Shown: positions 11,349 to 24,055 of the stretch, piece after piece
How the letters are laid out: every line of letters begins with the position of its first letter
Position numbering within the stretch: the stretch's first letter is position 1
DNA from: Tritrichomonas musculus
Taxonomy: Eukaryota; Parabasalia; Tritrichomonadida; Tritrichomonadidae
NCBI GenBank assembly: GCA_039105265.1
Contig: JAPFFF010000082.1
Span: forward strand, 1-64,000
Reading direction: 5' to 3'
DNA length: 64,000 nucleotides
Notes under the pieces: generated by a model
What the model saw: only the letters and a program-made list of their open reading frames with translations
Told to the model about the DNA's origin: nothing
Databases searched by the model: none
Position numbers and translations under genes: made by a program

Positions 11349-11872
11349 CTCTGTTCACTTGTGAGAAACGTTTGAATAGGAATAATTGAGATTAAGCTTT
11401 AATTTTTACTGATTTTACTTAATTTCGAAATCGTTTATAATTATCTTACAAAAGTGTTTGAGATTTGTGTTTTATTTAACTCTGTTCACTTGTGAGAAAC
11501 GTTTGAATAGGAATAATTGAGATTAAGCTTTAATTTTTACTGATTTTACTTAATTTCGAAATCGTTTATAATTATCTTACAAAAGTGTTTGAGATTTGTG
11601 TTTTATTTAACTCTGTTCACTTGTGAGAAACGTTTGAATAGGAATAATTGATATTGCGATTTAATTTTTACTGATTTTACTTAATTTCGAAATCGTTTTT
11701 AATTATCTTACAAAAGTGTTTGAGATTTGTGTTTTATTTAACTCTGTTCACTTGTGAGAAACGTTTGAATAAGAATAATTGATATTGCGATTTAATCTTT
11801 ATTGATTTTACTTAATTTCGAAATCGTTTTTAATTATCTTACAAAAGTGTTTGAGATTTGTGTTTTATTTAA

Positions 11873-12003
11873 CTCTGTTCACTTGTGAGAAACGTTTGAA
11901 TAAGAATAATTGATATTGCGATTTAATCTTTATTGATTTTACTTAATTTCGAAATCGTTTTTAATTATCTTACAAAAGTGTTTGAGATGTGTATTTTATT
12001 TAA
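11873..12003 (+). repeat. Private variant class B unit (GATGTGTATTTT)
   Basis: Near its end this unit reads GAGATGTGTATTTTATT instead of GAGATTTGTGTTTTATT, two substitutions seen in only one other unit (18947-19077). This pair anchors the 54-unit duplication. Confidence 0.9.
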
Positions 12004-14885
12004 CTCTGTTCACTTGTGAGAAACGTTTGAATAAGAATAACTGAGATTAAGCTTTAATTTTTACTGATTTTACTTAATTTCGAAATCGTTTTTAATTATC
12101 TTACAAAAGTGTTTGAGATTTGTGTTTTATTTAACTCTGTTCATTTGTGAGAAACGTTTGAATAAGAATAACTGAGATTAAGCTTTAATTTTTATTGATT
12201 TTACTTAATTTCGAAATCGTTTATAATTATCTTACAAAAGTGTTTGAGATTTGTGTTTTATTTAACTCTGTTCACTTGTGAGAAACGTTTGAATAAGAAT
12301 AATTGAGATTAAGCTTTAATTTTTACTGATTTTACTTAATTTCGAAATCGTTTATAATTATCTTACAAAAGTGTTTGAGATTTATGTTTTATTTAACTCT
12401 GTTCACTTGTGAGAAACGTTTGAATAAGAATAATTGATATTGCGATTTAATCTTTATTGATTTTACTTAATTTCGAAATCGTTTTTAATTATCTTACAAA
12501 AGTGTTTGAGATTTGTGTTTTATTTAACTCTGTTCACTTGTGAGAAACGTTTGAATAGGAATAATTGAGATTAAGCTTTAATTTTTACTGATTTTACTTA
12601 ATTTCGAAATCGTTTATAATTATCTTACAAAAGTGTTTGAGATTTATGTTTTATTTAACTCTGTTCACTTGTGAGAAACGTTTGAATAAGAATAATTGAT
12701 ATTGCGATTTAATCTTTATTGATTTTACTTAATTTCGAAATCGTTTATAATTATCTTACAAAAGTGTTTGAGATTTGTGTTTTATTTAACTCTGTTCACT
12801 TGTGAGAAACGTTTGAATAGGAATAATTGAGATTAAGCTTTAATTTTTACTGATTTTACTTAATTTCGAAATCGTTTATAATTATCTTACAAAAGTGTTT
12901 GAGATTTGTGTTTTATTTAACTCTGTTCACTTGTGAGAAACGTTTGAATAGGAATAATTGATATTGCGATTTAATTTTTACTGATTTTACTTAATTTCGA
13001 AATCGTTTTTAATTATCTTACAAAAGTGTTTGAGATTTGTGTTTTATTTAACTCTGTTCACTTGTGAGAAACGTTTGAATAAGAATAATTGATATTGCGA
13101 TTTAATCTTTATTGATTTTACTTAATTTCGAAATCGTTTATAATTATCTTACAAAAGTGTTTGAGATTTGTGTTTTATTTAACTCTGTTCACTTGTGAGA
13201 AACGTTTGAATAAGAATAATTGATATTGCGATTTAATCTTTATTGATTTTACTTAATTTCGAAATCGTTTTTAATTATCTTACAAAAGTGTTTGAGATTT
13301 GTGTTTTATTTAACTCTGTTCATTTGTGAGAAATGTTAGAATAAGAATAACTGAGATTAAGCTTTAATTTTTACTGATTTTACTTAATTTCGAAATCGTT
13401 TTTAATTATCTTACAAAAGTGTTTGAGATTTGTGTTTTATTTAACTCTGTTCATTTGTGAGAAACGTTTGAATAAGAATAACTGAGATTAAGCTTTAATT
13501 TTTACTGATTTTACTTAATTTCGAAATCGTTTTTAATTATCTTACAAAAGTGTTTGAGATTTGTGTTTTATTTAACTCTGTTCACTTGTGAGAAACGTTT
13601 GAATAAGAATAATTGATATTGCGATTTAATCTTTATTGATTTTACTTAATTTCGAAATCGTTTTTAATTATCTTACAAAAGTGTTTGAGATTTGTGTTTT
13701 ATTTAACTCTGTTCATTTGTGAGAAATGTTAGAATAAGAATAACTGAGATTAAGCTTTAATTTTTACTGATTTTACTTAATTTCGAAATCGTTTTTAATT
13801 ATCTTACAAAAGTGTTTGAGATTTGTGTTTTATTTAACTCTGTTCATTTGTGAGAAACGTTTGAATAAGAATAACTGAGATTAAGCTTTAATTTTTACTG
13901 ATTTTACTTAATTTCGAAATCGTTTATAATTATCTTACAAAAGTGTTTGAGATTTGTGTTTTATTTAACTCTGTTCACTTGTGAGAAACGTTTGAATAAG
14001 AATAATTGATATTGCGATTTAATTTTTATTGATTTTACTTAATTTCGAAATCGTTTTTAATTATCTTACAAAAGTGTTTGAGATTTGTGTTTTATTTAAC
14101 TCTGTTCACTTGTGAGAAACGTTTGAATAGGAATAATTGAGATTAAGCTTTAATTTTTACTGATTTTACTTAATTTCGAAATCGTTTATAATTATCTTAC
14201 AAAAGTGTTTGAGATTTGTGTTTTATTTAACTCTGTTCATTTGTGAGAAACGTTTGAATAAGAATAATTGAGATTAAGCTTTAATTTTTACTGATTTTAC
14301 TTAATTTCGAAATCGTTTTTAATTATCTTACAAAAGTGTTTGAGATTTGTGTTTTATTTAACTCTGTTCACTTGTGAGAAACGTTTGAATAGGAATAATT
14401 GAGATTAAGCTTTAATTTTTACTGATTTTACTTAATTTCGAAATCGTTTATAATTATCTTACAAAAGTGTTTGAGATTTGTGTTTTATTTAACTCTGTTC
14501 ACTTGTGAGAAACGTTTGAATAGGAATAATTGAGATTAAGCTTTAATTTTTACTGATTTTACTTAATTTCGAAATCGTTTTTAATTATCTTACAAAAGTG
14601 TTTGAGATTTGTGTTTTATTTAACTCTGTTCACTTGTGAGAAACGTTTGAATAAGAATAATTGATATTGCGATTTAATTTTTATTGATTTTACTTAATTT
14701 CGAAATCGTTTTTAATTATCTTACAAAAGTGTTTGAGATTTGTGTTTTATTTAACTCTGTTCACTTGTGAGAAACGTTTGAATAAGAATAATTGATATTG
14801 CGATTTAATCTTTATTGATTTTACTTAATTTCGAAATCGTTTTTAATTATCTTACAAAAGTGTTTGAGATTTGTGTTTTATTTAA

Positions 14886-16064
14886 CTCTGTTCATTTGTG
14901 AGAAATGTTAGAATAAGAATAACTGAGATTAAGCTTTAATTTTTACTGATTTTACTTAATTTCGAAATCGTTTTTAATTATCTTACAAAAGTGTTTGAGA
15001 TTTGTGTTTTATTTAACTCTGTTCATTTGTGAGAAACGTTTGAATAAGAATAACTGAGATTAAGCTTTAATTTTTACTGATTTTACTTAATTTCGAAATC
15101 GTTTATAATTATCTTACAAAAGTGTTTGAGATTTGTGTTTTATTTAACTCTGTTCACTTGTGAGAAACGTTTGAATAAGAATAATTGATATTGCGATTTA
15201 ATCTTTATTGATTTTACTTAATTTCGAAATCGTTTTTAATTATCTTACAAAAGTGTTTGAGATTTGTGTTTTATTTAACTCTGTTCATTTGTGAGAAATG
15301 TTAGAATAAGAATAACTGAGATTAAGCTTTAATTTTTACTGATTTTACTTAATTTCGAAATCGTTTTTAATTATCTTACAAAAGTGTTTGAGATTTGTGT
15401 TTTATTTAACTCTGTTCATTTGTGAGAAACGTTTGAATAAGAATAACTGAGATTAAGCTTTAATTTTTACTGATTTTACTTAATTTCGAAATCGTTTATA
15501 ATTATCTTACAAAAGTGTTTGAGATTTGTGTTTTATTTAACTCTGTTCACTTGTGAGAAACGTTTGAATAAGAATAATTGATATTGCGATTTAATCTTTA
15601 TTGATTTTACTTAATTTCGAAATCGTTTTTAATTATCTTACAAAAGTGTTTGAGATTTGTGTTTTATTTAACTCTGTTCATTTGTGAGAAATGTTAGAAT
15701 AAGAATAACTGAGATTAAGCTTTAATTTTTACTGATTTTACTTAATTTCGAAATCGTTTTTAATTATCTTACAAAAGTGTTTGAGATTTGTGTTTTATTT
15801 AACTCTGTTCATTTGTGAGAAACGTTTGAATAAGAATAACTGAGATTAAGCTTTAATTTTTACTGATTTTACTTAATTTCGAAATCGTTTATAATTATCT
15901 TACAAAAGTGTTTGAGATTTGTGTTTTATTTAACTCTGTTCACTTGTGAGAAACGTTTGAATAAGAATAATTGATATTGCGATTTAATCTTTATTGATTT
16001 TACTTAATTTCGAAATCGTTTATAATTATCTTACAAAAGTGTTTGAGATTTGTGTTTTATTTAA
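14886..16064 (+). repeat. 393-bp (3-unit) higher-order repeat, three copies
   Basis: The same A' - T/aac class A - class B order as at 3538-4716, with A' units at 14886, 15279, 15672 and 16065. As there, the class B unit changes from CGTTTTT to CGTTTAT in the last copy. This suggests the two runs are copies of one longer segment rather than independent amplifications. Confidence 0.9.
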
Positions 16065-17374
16065 CTCTGTTCATTTGTGAGAAATGTTAGAATAAGAATA
16101 ACTGAGATTAAGCTTTAATTTTTACTGATTTTACTTAATTTCGAAATCGTTTTTAATTATCTTACAAAAGTGTTTGAGATTTGTGTTTTATTTAACTCTG
16201 TTCACTTGTGAGAAACGTTTGAATAAGAATAATTGATATTGCGATTTAATTTTTACTGATTTTACTTAATTTCGAAATCGTTTTTAATTATCTTACAAAA
16301 GTGTTTGAGATTTGTGTTTTATTTAACTCTGTTCACTTGTGAGAAACGTTTGAATAAGAATAATTGAGATTAAGCTTTAATTTTTACTGATTTTACTTAA
16401 TTTCGAAATCGTTTATAATTATCTTACAAAAGTGTTTGAGATTTGTGTTTTATTTAACTCTGTTCACTTGTGAGAAACGTTTGAATAAGAATAATTGATA
16501 TTGCGATTTAATCTTTATTGATTTTACTTAATTTCGAAATCGTTTTTAATTATCTTACAAAAGTGTTTGAGATTTGTGTTTTATTTAACTCTGTTCACTT
16601 GTGAGAAACGTTTGAATAAGAATAATTGAGATTAAGCTTTAATTTTTACTGATTTTACTTAATTTCGAAATCGTTTATAATTATCTTACAAAAGTGTTTG
16701 AGATTTGTGTTTTATTTAACTCTGTTCATTTGTGAGAAACGTTTGAATAAGAATAACTGAGATTAAGCTTTAATTTTTACTGATTTTACTTAATTTCGAA
16801 ATCGTTTATAATTATCTTACAAAAGTGTTTGAGATTTGTGTTTTATTTAACTCTGTTCACTTGTGAGAAACGTTTGAATAAGAATAATTGATATTGCGAT
16901 TTAATTTTTATTGATTTTACTTAATTTCGAAATCGTTTTTAATTATCTTACAAAAGTGTTTGAGATTTGTGTTTTATTTAACTCTGTTCATTTGTGAGAA
17001 ATGTTAGAATAAGAATAACTGAGATTAAGCTTTAATTTTTACTGATTTTACTTAATTTCGAAATCGTTTTTAATTATCTTACAAAAGTGTTTGAGATTTG
17101 TGTTTTATTTAACTCTGTTCATTTGTGAGAAACGTTTGAATAAGAATAACTGAGATTAAGCTTTAATTTTTACTGATTTTACTTAATTTCGAAATCGTTT
17201 ATAATTATCTTACAAAAGTGTTTGAGATTTGTGTTTTATTTAACTCTGTTCACTTGTGAGAAACGTTTGAATAGGAATAATTGATATTGCGATTTAATTT
17301 TTACTGATTTTACTTAATTTCGAAATCGTTTTTAATTATCTTACAAAAGTGTTTGAGATTTGTGTTTTATTTAA

Positions 17375-18029
17375 CTCTGTTCACTTGTGAGAAACGTTTG
17401 AATAGGAATAATTGAGATTAAGCTTTAATTTTTACTGATTTTACTTAATTTCGAAATCGTTTATAATTATCTTACAAAAGTGTTTGAGATTTGTGTTTTA
17501 TTTAACTCTGTTCACTTGTGAGAAACGTTTGAATAGGAATAATTGAGATTAAGCTTTAATTTTTACTGATTTTACTTAATTTCGAAATCGTTTATAATTA
17601 TCTTACAAAAGTGTTTGAGATTTGTGTTTTATTTAACTCTGTTCACTTGTGAGAAACGTTTGAATAGGAATAATTGAGATTAAGCTTTAATTTTTACTGA
17701 TTTTACTTAATTTCGAAATCGTTTATAATTATCTTACAAAAGTGTTTGAGATTTGTGTTTTATTTAACTCTGTTCACTTGTGAGAAACGTTTGAATAGGA
17801 ATAATTGAGATTAAGCTTTAATTTTTACTGATTTTACTTAATTTCGAAATCGTTTATAATTATCTTACAAAAGTGTTTGAGATTTGTGTTTTATTTAACT
17901 CTGTTCACTTGTGAGAAACGTTTGAATAGGAATAATTGAGATTAAGCTTTAATTTTTACTGATTTTACTTAATTTCGAAATCGTTTATAATTATCTTACA
18001 AAAGTGTTTGAGATTTGTGTTTTATTTAA
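17375..18029 (+). repeat. Run of five identical-looking 'agga' class A units
   Basis: Units at 17375, 17506, 17637, 17768 and 17899 all share C10, G31 (AATAGGAAT), T38, class A AAGCTT, CGTTTAT at 84-90 and G119. I see no difference among them. The next unit (18030) is the same except for CGTTTTT. The homologous stretch in the upstream 54-unit copy (10301-10955) has agga only in the first two units. The others carry A31, so this run was either extended here or replaced there after the duplication. It is a good sign of very recent local homogenisation. Confidence 0.88.
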
Positions 18030-18946
18030 CTCTGTTCACTTGTGAGAAACGTTTGAATAGGAATAATTGAGATTAAGCTTTAATTTTTACTGATTTTACT
18101 TAATTTCGAAATCGTTTTTAATTATCTTACAAAAGTGTTTGAGATTTGTGTTTTATTTAACTCTGTTCACTTGTGAGAAACGTTTGAATAAGAATAATTG
18201 ATATTGCGATTTAATCTTTATTGATTTTACTTAATTTCGAAATCGTTTTTAATTATCTTACAAAAGTGTTTGAGATTTGTGTTTTATTTAACTCTGTTCA
18301 TTTGTGAGAAATGTTAGATTAAGAATAATTGAGATTAAGCTTTAATTTTTACTGATTTTACTTAATTTCGAAATCGTTTTTAATTATCTTACAAAAGTGT
18401 TTGAGATTTGTGTTTTATTTAACTCTGTTCACTTGTGAGAAACGTTTGAATAGGAATAATTGAGATTAAGCTTTAATTTTTACTGATTTTACTTAATTTC
18501 GAAATCGTTTATAATTATCTTACAAAAGTGTTTGAGATTTGTGTTTTATTTAACTCTGTTCACTTGTGAGAAACGTTTGAATAGGAATAATTGAGATTAA
18601 GCTTTAATTTTTACTGATTTTACTTAATTTCGAAATCGTTTATAATTATCTTACAAAAGTGTTTGAGATTTGTGTTTTATTTAACTCTGTTCACTTGTGA
18701 GAAACGTTTGAATAGGAATAATTGATATTGCGATTTAATTTTTACTGATTTTACTTAATTTCGAAATCGTTTTTAATTATCTTACAAAAGTGTTTGAGAT
18801 TTGTGTTTTATTTAACTCTGTTCACTTGTGAGAAACGTTTGAATAAGAATAATTGATATTGCGATTTAATCTTTATTGATTTTACTTAATTTCGAAATCG
18901 TTTTTAATTATCTTACAAAAGTGTTTGAGATTTGTGTTTTATTTAA

Positions 18947-19077
18947 CTCTGTTCACTTGTGAGAAACGTTTGAATAAGAATAATTGATATTGCGATTTAA
19001 TCTTTATTGATTTTACTTAATTTCGAAATCGTTTTTAATTATCTTACAAAAGTGTTTGAGATGTGTATTTTATTTAA
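18947..19077 (+). repeat. Private variant class B unit (GATGTGTATTTT), second copy
   Basis: The same two substitutions as at 11873-12003, exactly 7074 bp downstream. Confidence 0.9.
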
Positions 19078-21959
19078 CTCTGTTCACTTGTGAGAAACGT
19101 TTGAATAAGAATAACTGAGATTAAGCTTTAATTTTTACTGATTTTACTTAATTTCGAAATCGTTTTTAATTATCTTACAAAAGTGTTTGAGATTTGTGTT
19201 TTATTTAACTCTGTTCATTTGTGAGAAACGTTTGAATAAGAATAACTGAGATTAAGCTTTAATTTTTATTGATTTTACTTAATTTCGAAATCGTTTATAA
19301 TTATCTTACAAAAGTGTTTGAGATTTGTGTTTTATTTAACTCTGTTCACTTGTGAGAAACGTTTGAATAAGAATAATTGAGATTAAGCTTTAATTTTTAC
19401 TGATTTTACTTAATTTCGAAATCGTTTATAATTATCTTACAAAAGTGTTTGAGATTTATGTTTTATTTAACTCTGTTCACTTGTGAGAAACGTTTGAATA
19501 AGAATAATTGATATTGCGATTTAATCTTTATTGATTTTACTTAATTTCGAAATCGTTTTTAATTATCTTACAAAAGTGTTTGAGATTTGTGTTTTATTTA
19601 ACTCTGTTCACTTGTGAGAAACGTTTGAATAGGAATAATTGAGATTAAGCTTTAATTTTTACTGATTTTACTTAATTTCGAAATCGTTTATAATTATCTT
19701 ACAAAAGTGTTTGAGATTTATGTTTTATTTAACTCTGTTCACTTGTGAGAAACGTTTGAATAAGAATAATTGATATTGCGATTTAATCTTTATTGATTTT
19801 ACTTAATTTCGAAATCGTTTATAATTATCTTACAAAAGTGTTTGAGATTTGTGTTTTATTTAACTCTGTTCACTTGTGAGAAACGTTTGAATAGGAATAA
19901 TTGAGATTAAGCTTTAATTTTTACTGATTTTACTTAATTTCGAAATCGTTTATAATTATCTTACAAAAGTGTTTGAGATTTGTGTTTTATTTAACTCTGT
20001 TCACTTGTGAGAAACGTTTGAATAGGAATAATTGATATTGCGATTTAATTTTTACTGATTTTACTTAATTTCGAAATCGTTTTTAATTATCTTACAAAAG
20101 TGTTTGAGATTTGTGTTTTATTTAACTCTGTTCACTTGTGAGAAACGTTTGAATAAGAATAATTGATATTGCGATTTAATTTTTATTGATTTTACTTAAT
20201 TTCGAAATCGTTTTTAATTATCTTACAAAAGTGTTTGAGATTTGTGTTTTATTTAACTCTGTTCACTTGTGAGAAACGTTTGAATAAGAATAATTGATAT
20301 TGCGATTTAATCTTTATTGATTTTACTTAATTTCGAAATCGTTTTTAATTATCTTACAAAAGTGTTTGAGATTTGTGTTTTATTTAACTCTGTTCATTTG
20401 TGAGAAATGTTAGAATAAGAATAACTGAGATTAAGCTTTAATTTTTACTGATTTTACTTAATTTCGAAATCGTTTTTAATTATCTTACAAAAGTGTTTGA
20501 GATTTGTGTTTTATTTAACTCTGTTCATTTGTGAGAAACGTTTGAATAAGAATAACTGAGATTAAGCTTTAATTTTTACTGATTTTACTTAATTTCGAAA
20601 TCGTTTTTAATTATCTTACAAAAGTGTTTGAGATTTGTGTTTTATTTAACTCTGTTCACTTGTGAGAAACGTTTGAATAAGAATAATTGATATTGCGATT
20701 TAATCTTTATTGATTTTACTTAATTTCGAAATCGTTTTTAATTATCTTACAAAAGTGTTTGAGATTTGTGTTTTATTTAACTCTGTTCATTTGTGAGAAA
20801 TGTTAGAATAAGAATAACTGAGATTAAGCTTTAATTTTTACTGATTTTACTTAATTTCGAAATCGTTTTTAATTATCTTACAAAAGTGTTTGAGATTTGT
20901 GTTTTATTTAACTCTGTTCATTTGTGAGAAACGTTTGAATAAGAATAACTGAGATTAAGCTTTAATTTTTACTGATTTTACTTAATTTCGAAATCGTTTA
21001 TAATTATCTTACAAAAGTGTTTGAGATTTGTGTTTTATTTAACTCTGTTCACTTGTGAGAAACGTTTGAATAAGAATAATTGATATTGCGATTTAATCTT
21101 TATTGATTTTACTTAATTTCGAAATCGTTTTTAATTATCTTACAAAAGTGTTTGAGATTTGTGTTTTATTTAACTCTGTTCACTTGTGAGAAACGTTTGA
21201 ATAGGAATAATTGAGATTAAGCTTTAATTTTTACTGATTTTACTTAATTTCGAAATCGTTTATAATTATCTTACAAAAGTGTTTGAGATTTATGTTTTAT
21301 TTAACTCTGTTCACTTGTGAGAAACGTTTGAATAAGAATAATTGATATTGCGATTTAATCTTTATTGATTTTACTTAATTTCGAAATCGTTTATAATTAT
21401 CTTACAAAAGTGTTTGAGATTTGTGTTTTATTTAACTCTGTTCACTTGTGAGAAACGTTTGAATAGGAATAATTGAGATTAAGCTTTAATTTTTACTGAT
21501 TTTACTTAATTTCGAAATCGTTTATAATTATCTTACAAAAGTGTTTGAGATTTGTGTTTTATTTAACTCTGTTCACTTGTGAGAAACGTTTGAATAGGAA
21601 TAATTGATATTGCGATTTAATTTTTACTGATTTTACTTAATTTCGAAATCGTTTTTAATTATCTTACAAAAGTGTTTGAGATTTGTGTTTTATTTAACTC
21701 TGTTCACTTGTGAGAAACGTTTGAATAAGAATAATTGATATTGCGATTTAATCTTTATTGATTTTACTTAATTTCGAAATCGTTTTTAATTATCTTACAA
21801 AAGTGTTTGAGATTTGTGTTTTATTTAACTCTGTTCACTTGTGAGAAACGTTTGAATAAGAATAATTGATATTGCGATTTAATCTTTATTGATTTTACTT
21901 AATTTCGAAATCGTTTTTAATTATCTTACAAAAGTGTTTGAGATTTGTGTTTTATTTAA

Positions 21960-23138
21960 CTCTGTTCATTTGTGAGAAATGTTAGAATAAGAATAATTGA
22001 GATTAAGCTTTAATTTTTACTGATTTTACTTAATTTCGAAATCGTTTTTAATTATCTTACAAAAGTGTTTGAGATTTGTGTTTTATTTAACTCTGTTCAT
22101 TTGTGAGAAACGTTTGAATAAGAATAACTGAGATTAAGCTTTAATTTTTACTGATTTTACTTAATTTCGAAATCGTTTATAATTATCTTACAAAAGTGTT
22201 TGAGATTTGTGTTTTATTTAACTCTGTTCACTTGTGAGAAACGTTTGAATAAGAATAATTGATATTGCGATTTAATCTTTATTGATTTTACTTAATTTCG
22301 AAATCGTTTTTAATTATCTTACAAAAGTGTTTGAGATTTGTGTTTTATTTAACTCTGTTCATTTGTGAGAAATGTTAGAATAAGAATAACTGAGATTAAG
22401 CTTTAATTTTTACTGATTTTACTTAATTTCGAAATCGTTTTTAATTATCTTACAAAAGTGTTTGAGATTTGTGTTTTATTTAACTCTGTTCATTTGTGAG
22501 AAACGTTTGAATAAGAATAACTGAGATTAAGCTTTAATTTTTACTGATTTTACTTAATTTCGAAATCGTTTATAATTATCTTACAAAAGTGTTTGAGATT
22601 TGTGTTTTATTTAACTCTGTTCACTTGTGAGAAACGTTTGAATAAGAATAATTGATATTGCGATTTAATCTTTATTGATTTTACTTAATTTCGAAATCGT
22701 TTTTAATTATCTTACAAAAGTGTTTGAGATTTGTGTTTTATTTAACTCTGTTCATTTGTGAGAAATGTTAGAATAAGAATAACTGAGATTAAGCTTTAAT
22801 TTTTACTGATTTTACTTAATTTCGAAATCGTTTTTAATTATCTTACAAAAGTGTTTGAGATTTGTGTTTTATTTAACTCTGTTCATTTGTGAGAAACGTT
22901 TGAATAAGAATAACTGAGATTAAGCTTTAATTTTTACTGATTTTACTTAATTTCGAAATCGTTTATAATTATCTTACAAAAGTGTTTGAGATTTGTGTTT
23001 TATTTAACTCTGTTCACTTGTGAGAAACGTTTGAATAAGAATAATTGATATTGCGATTTAATCTTTATTGATTTTACTTAATTTCGAAATCGTTTTTAAT
23101 TATCTTACAAAAGTGTTTGAGATTTGTGTTTTATTTAA
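21960..23138 (+). repeat. 393-bp (3-unit) higher-order repeat, three copies
   Basis: A' units at 21960, 22353, 22746 and 23139, each (except the last) followed by a T/aac class A unit and a class B unit. The first A' has T38 (AATAATTGAG), unlike the others. The run ends at 23401, where T/aac T61 units take over. Confidence 0.9.
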
Positions 23139-23793
23139 CTCTGTTCATTTGTGAGAAATGTTAGAATAAGAATAACTGAGATTAAGCTTTAATTTTTACT
23201 GATTTTACTTAATTTCGAAATCGTTTTTAATTATCTTACAAAAGTGTTTGAGATTTGTGTTTTATTTAACTCTGTTCATTTGTGAGAAACGTTTGAATAA
23301 GAATAACTGAGATTAAGCTTTAATTTTTACTGATTTTACTTAATTTCGAAATCGTTTATAATTATCTTACAAAAGTGTTTGAGATTTGTGTTTTATTTAA
23401 CTCTGTTCATTTGTGAGAAACGTTTGAATAAGAATAACTGAGATTAAGCTTTAATTTTTATTGATTTTACTTAATTTCGAAATCGTTTTTAATTATCTTA
23501 CAAAAGTGTTTGAGATTTGTGTTTTATTTAACTCTGTTCACTTGTGAGAAACGTTTGAATAAGAATAATTGATATTGCGATTTAATCTTTATTGATTTTA
23601 CTTAATTTCGAAATCGTTTTTAATTATCTTACAAAAGTGTTTGAGATTTGTGTTTTATTTAACTCTGTTCACTTGTGAGAAACGTTTGAATAAGAATAAC
23701 TGAGATTAAGCTTTAATTTTTACTGATTTTACTTAATTTCGAAATCGTTTTTAATTATCTTACAAAAGTGTTTGAGATTTGTGTTTTATTTAA

Positions 23794-23924
23794 CTCTGTT
23801 CATTTGTGAGAAACGTTTGAATAAGAATAACTGAGATTAAGCTTTAATTTTTATTGATTTTACTTAATTTCGAAATCGTTTATAATTATCTTACAAAAGT
23901 GTTTGAGATTTGTGTTTTATTTAA
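23794..23924 (+). repeat. 'T/aac' class A unit (exemplar)
   Basis: A class A unit with T10 (TTCATTTG), intact AAACGTTT, A31, C38 (AATAACTGAG), T61 (TTTTTATTG) and CGTTTAT at 84-90. This subtype, with T61 or C61 and with CGTTTAT or CGTTTTT, dominates domains at about 23.4-26.3, 31.1-39.9, 41.7-44.6, 48.4-53.1, 56.1-58.8 and 63.0-64.0 kb. The T61 form is infrequent before 23 kb (for example at 2490, 2883, 3014 and 12135). Confidence 0.88.
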
Positions 23925-24055
23925 CTCTGTTCATTTGTGAGAAACGTTTGAATAAGAATAACTGAGATTAAGCTTTAATTTTTATTGATTTTACTTAATT
24001 TCGAAATCGTTTATAATTATCTTACAAAAGTGTTTGAGATTTGTGTTTTATTTAA

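Larger units (their letters stand above)
9908..14099 (+). repeat. Segment copy 1 of a 54-unit-spaced duplication
   Basis: About 4.2 kb (32 units) whose unit order matches 16982-21173 at an offset of 7074 bp (54 units). Shared rare markers include the TTAGATTAAG unit (11218 and 18292) and the unit ending GATGTGTATTTT (11873 and 18947). The copies differ mainly in units 10563-10955 and around 13052. Beyond 13969 and 21043 the order diverges. Confidence 0.87.
16982..21173 (+). repeat. Segment copy 2 of a 54-unit-spaced duplication
   Basis: Partner of 9908-14099. It begins with the same A' - T/aac - agga class B series and carries the same private variants at the expected 7074-bp offset. Its run of agga units (17375-18029) is more uniform than in the first copy. 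Confidence 0.87.
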
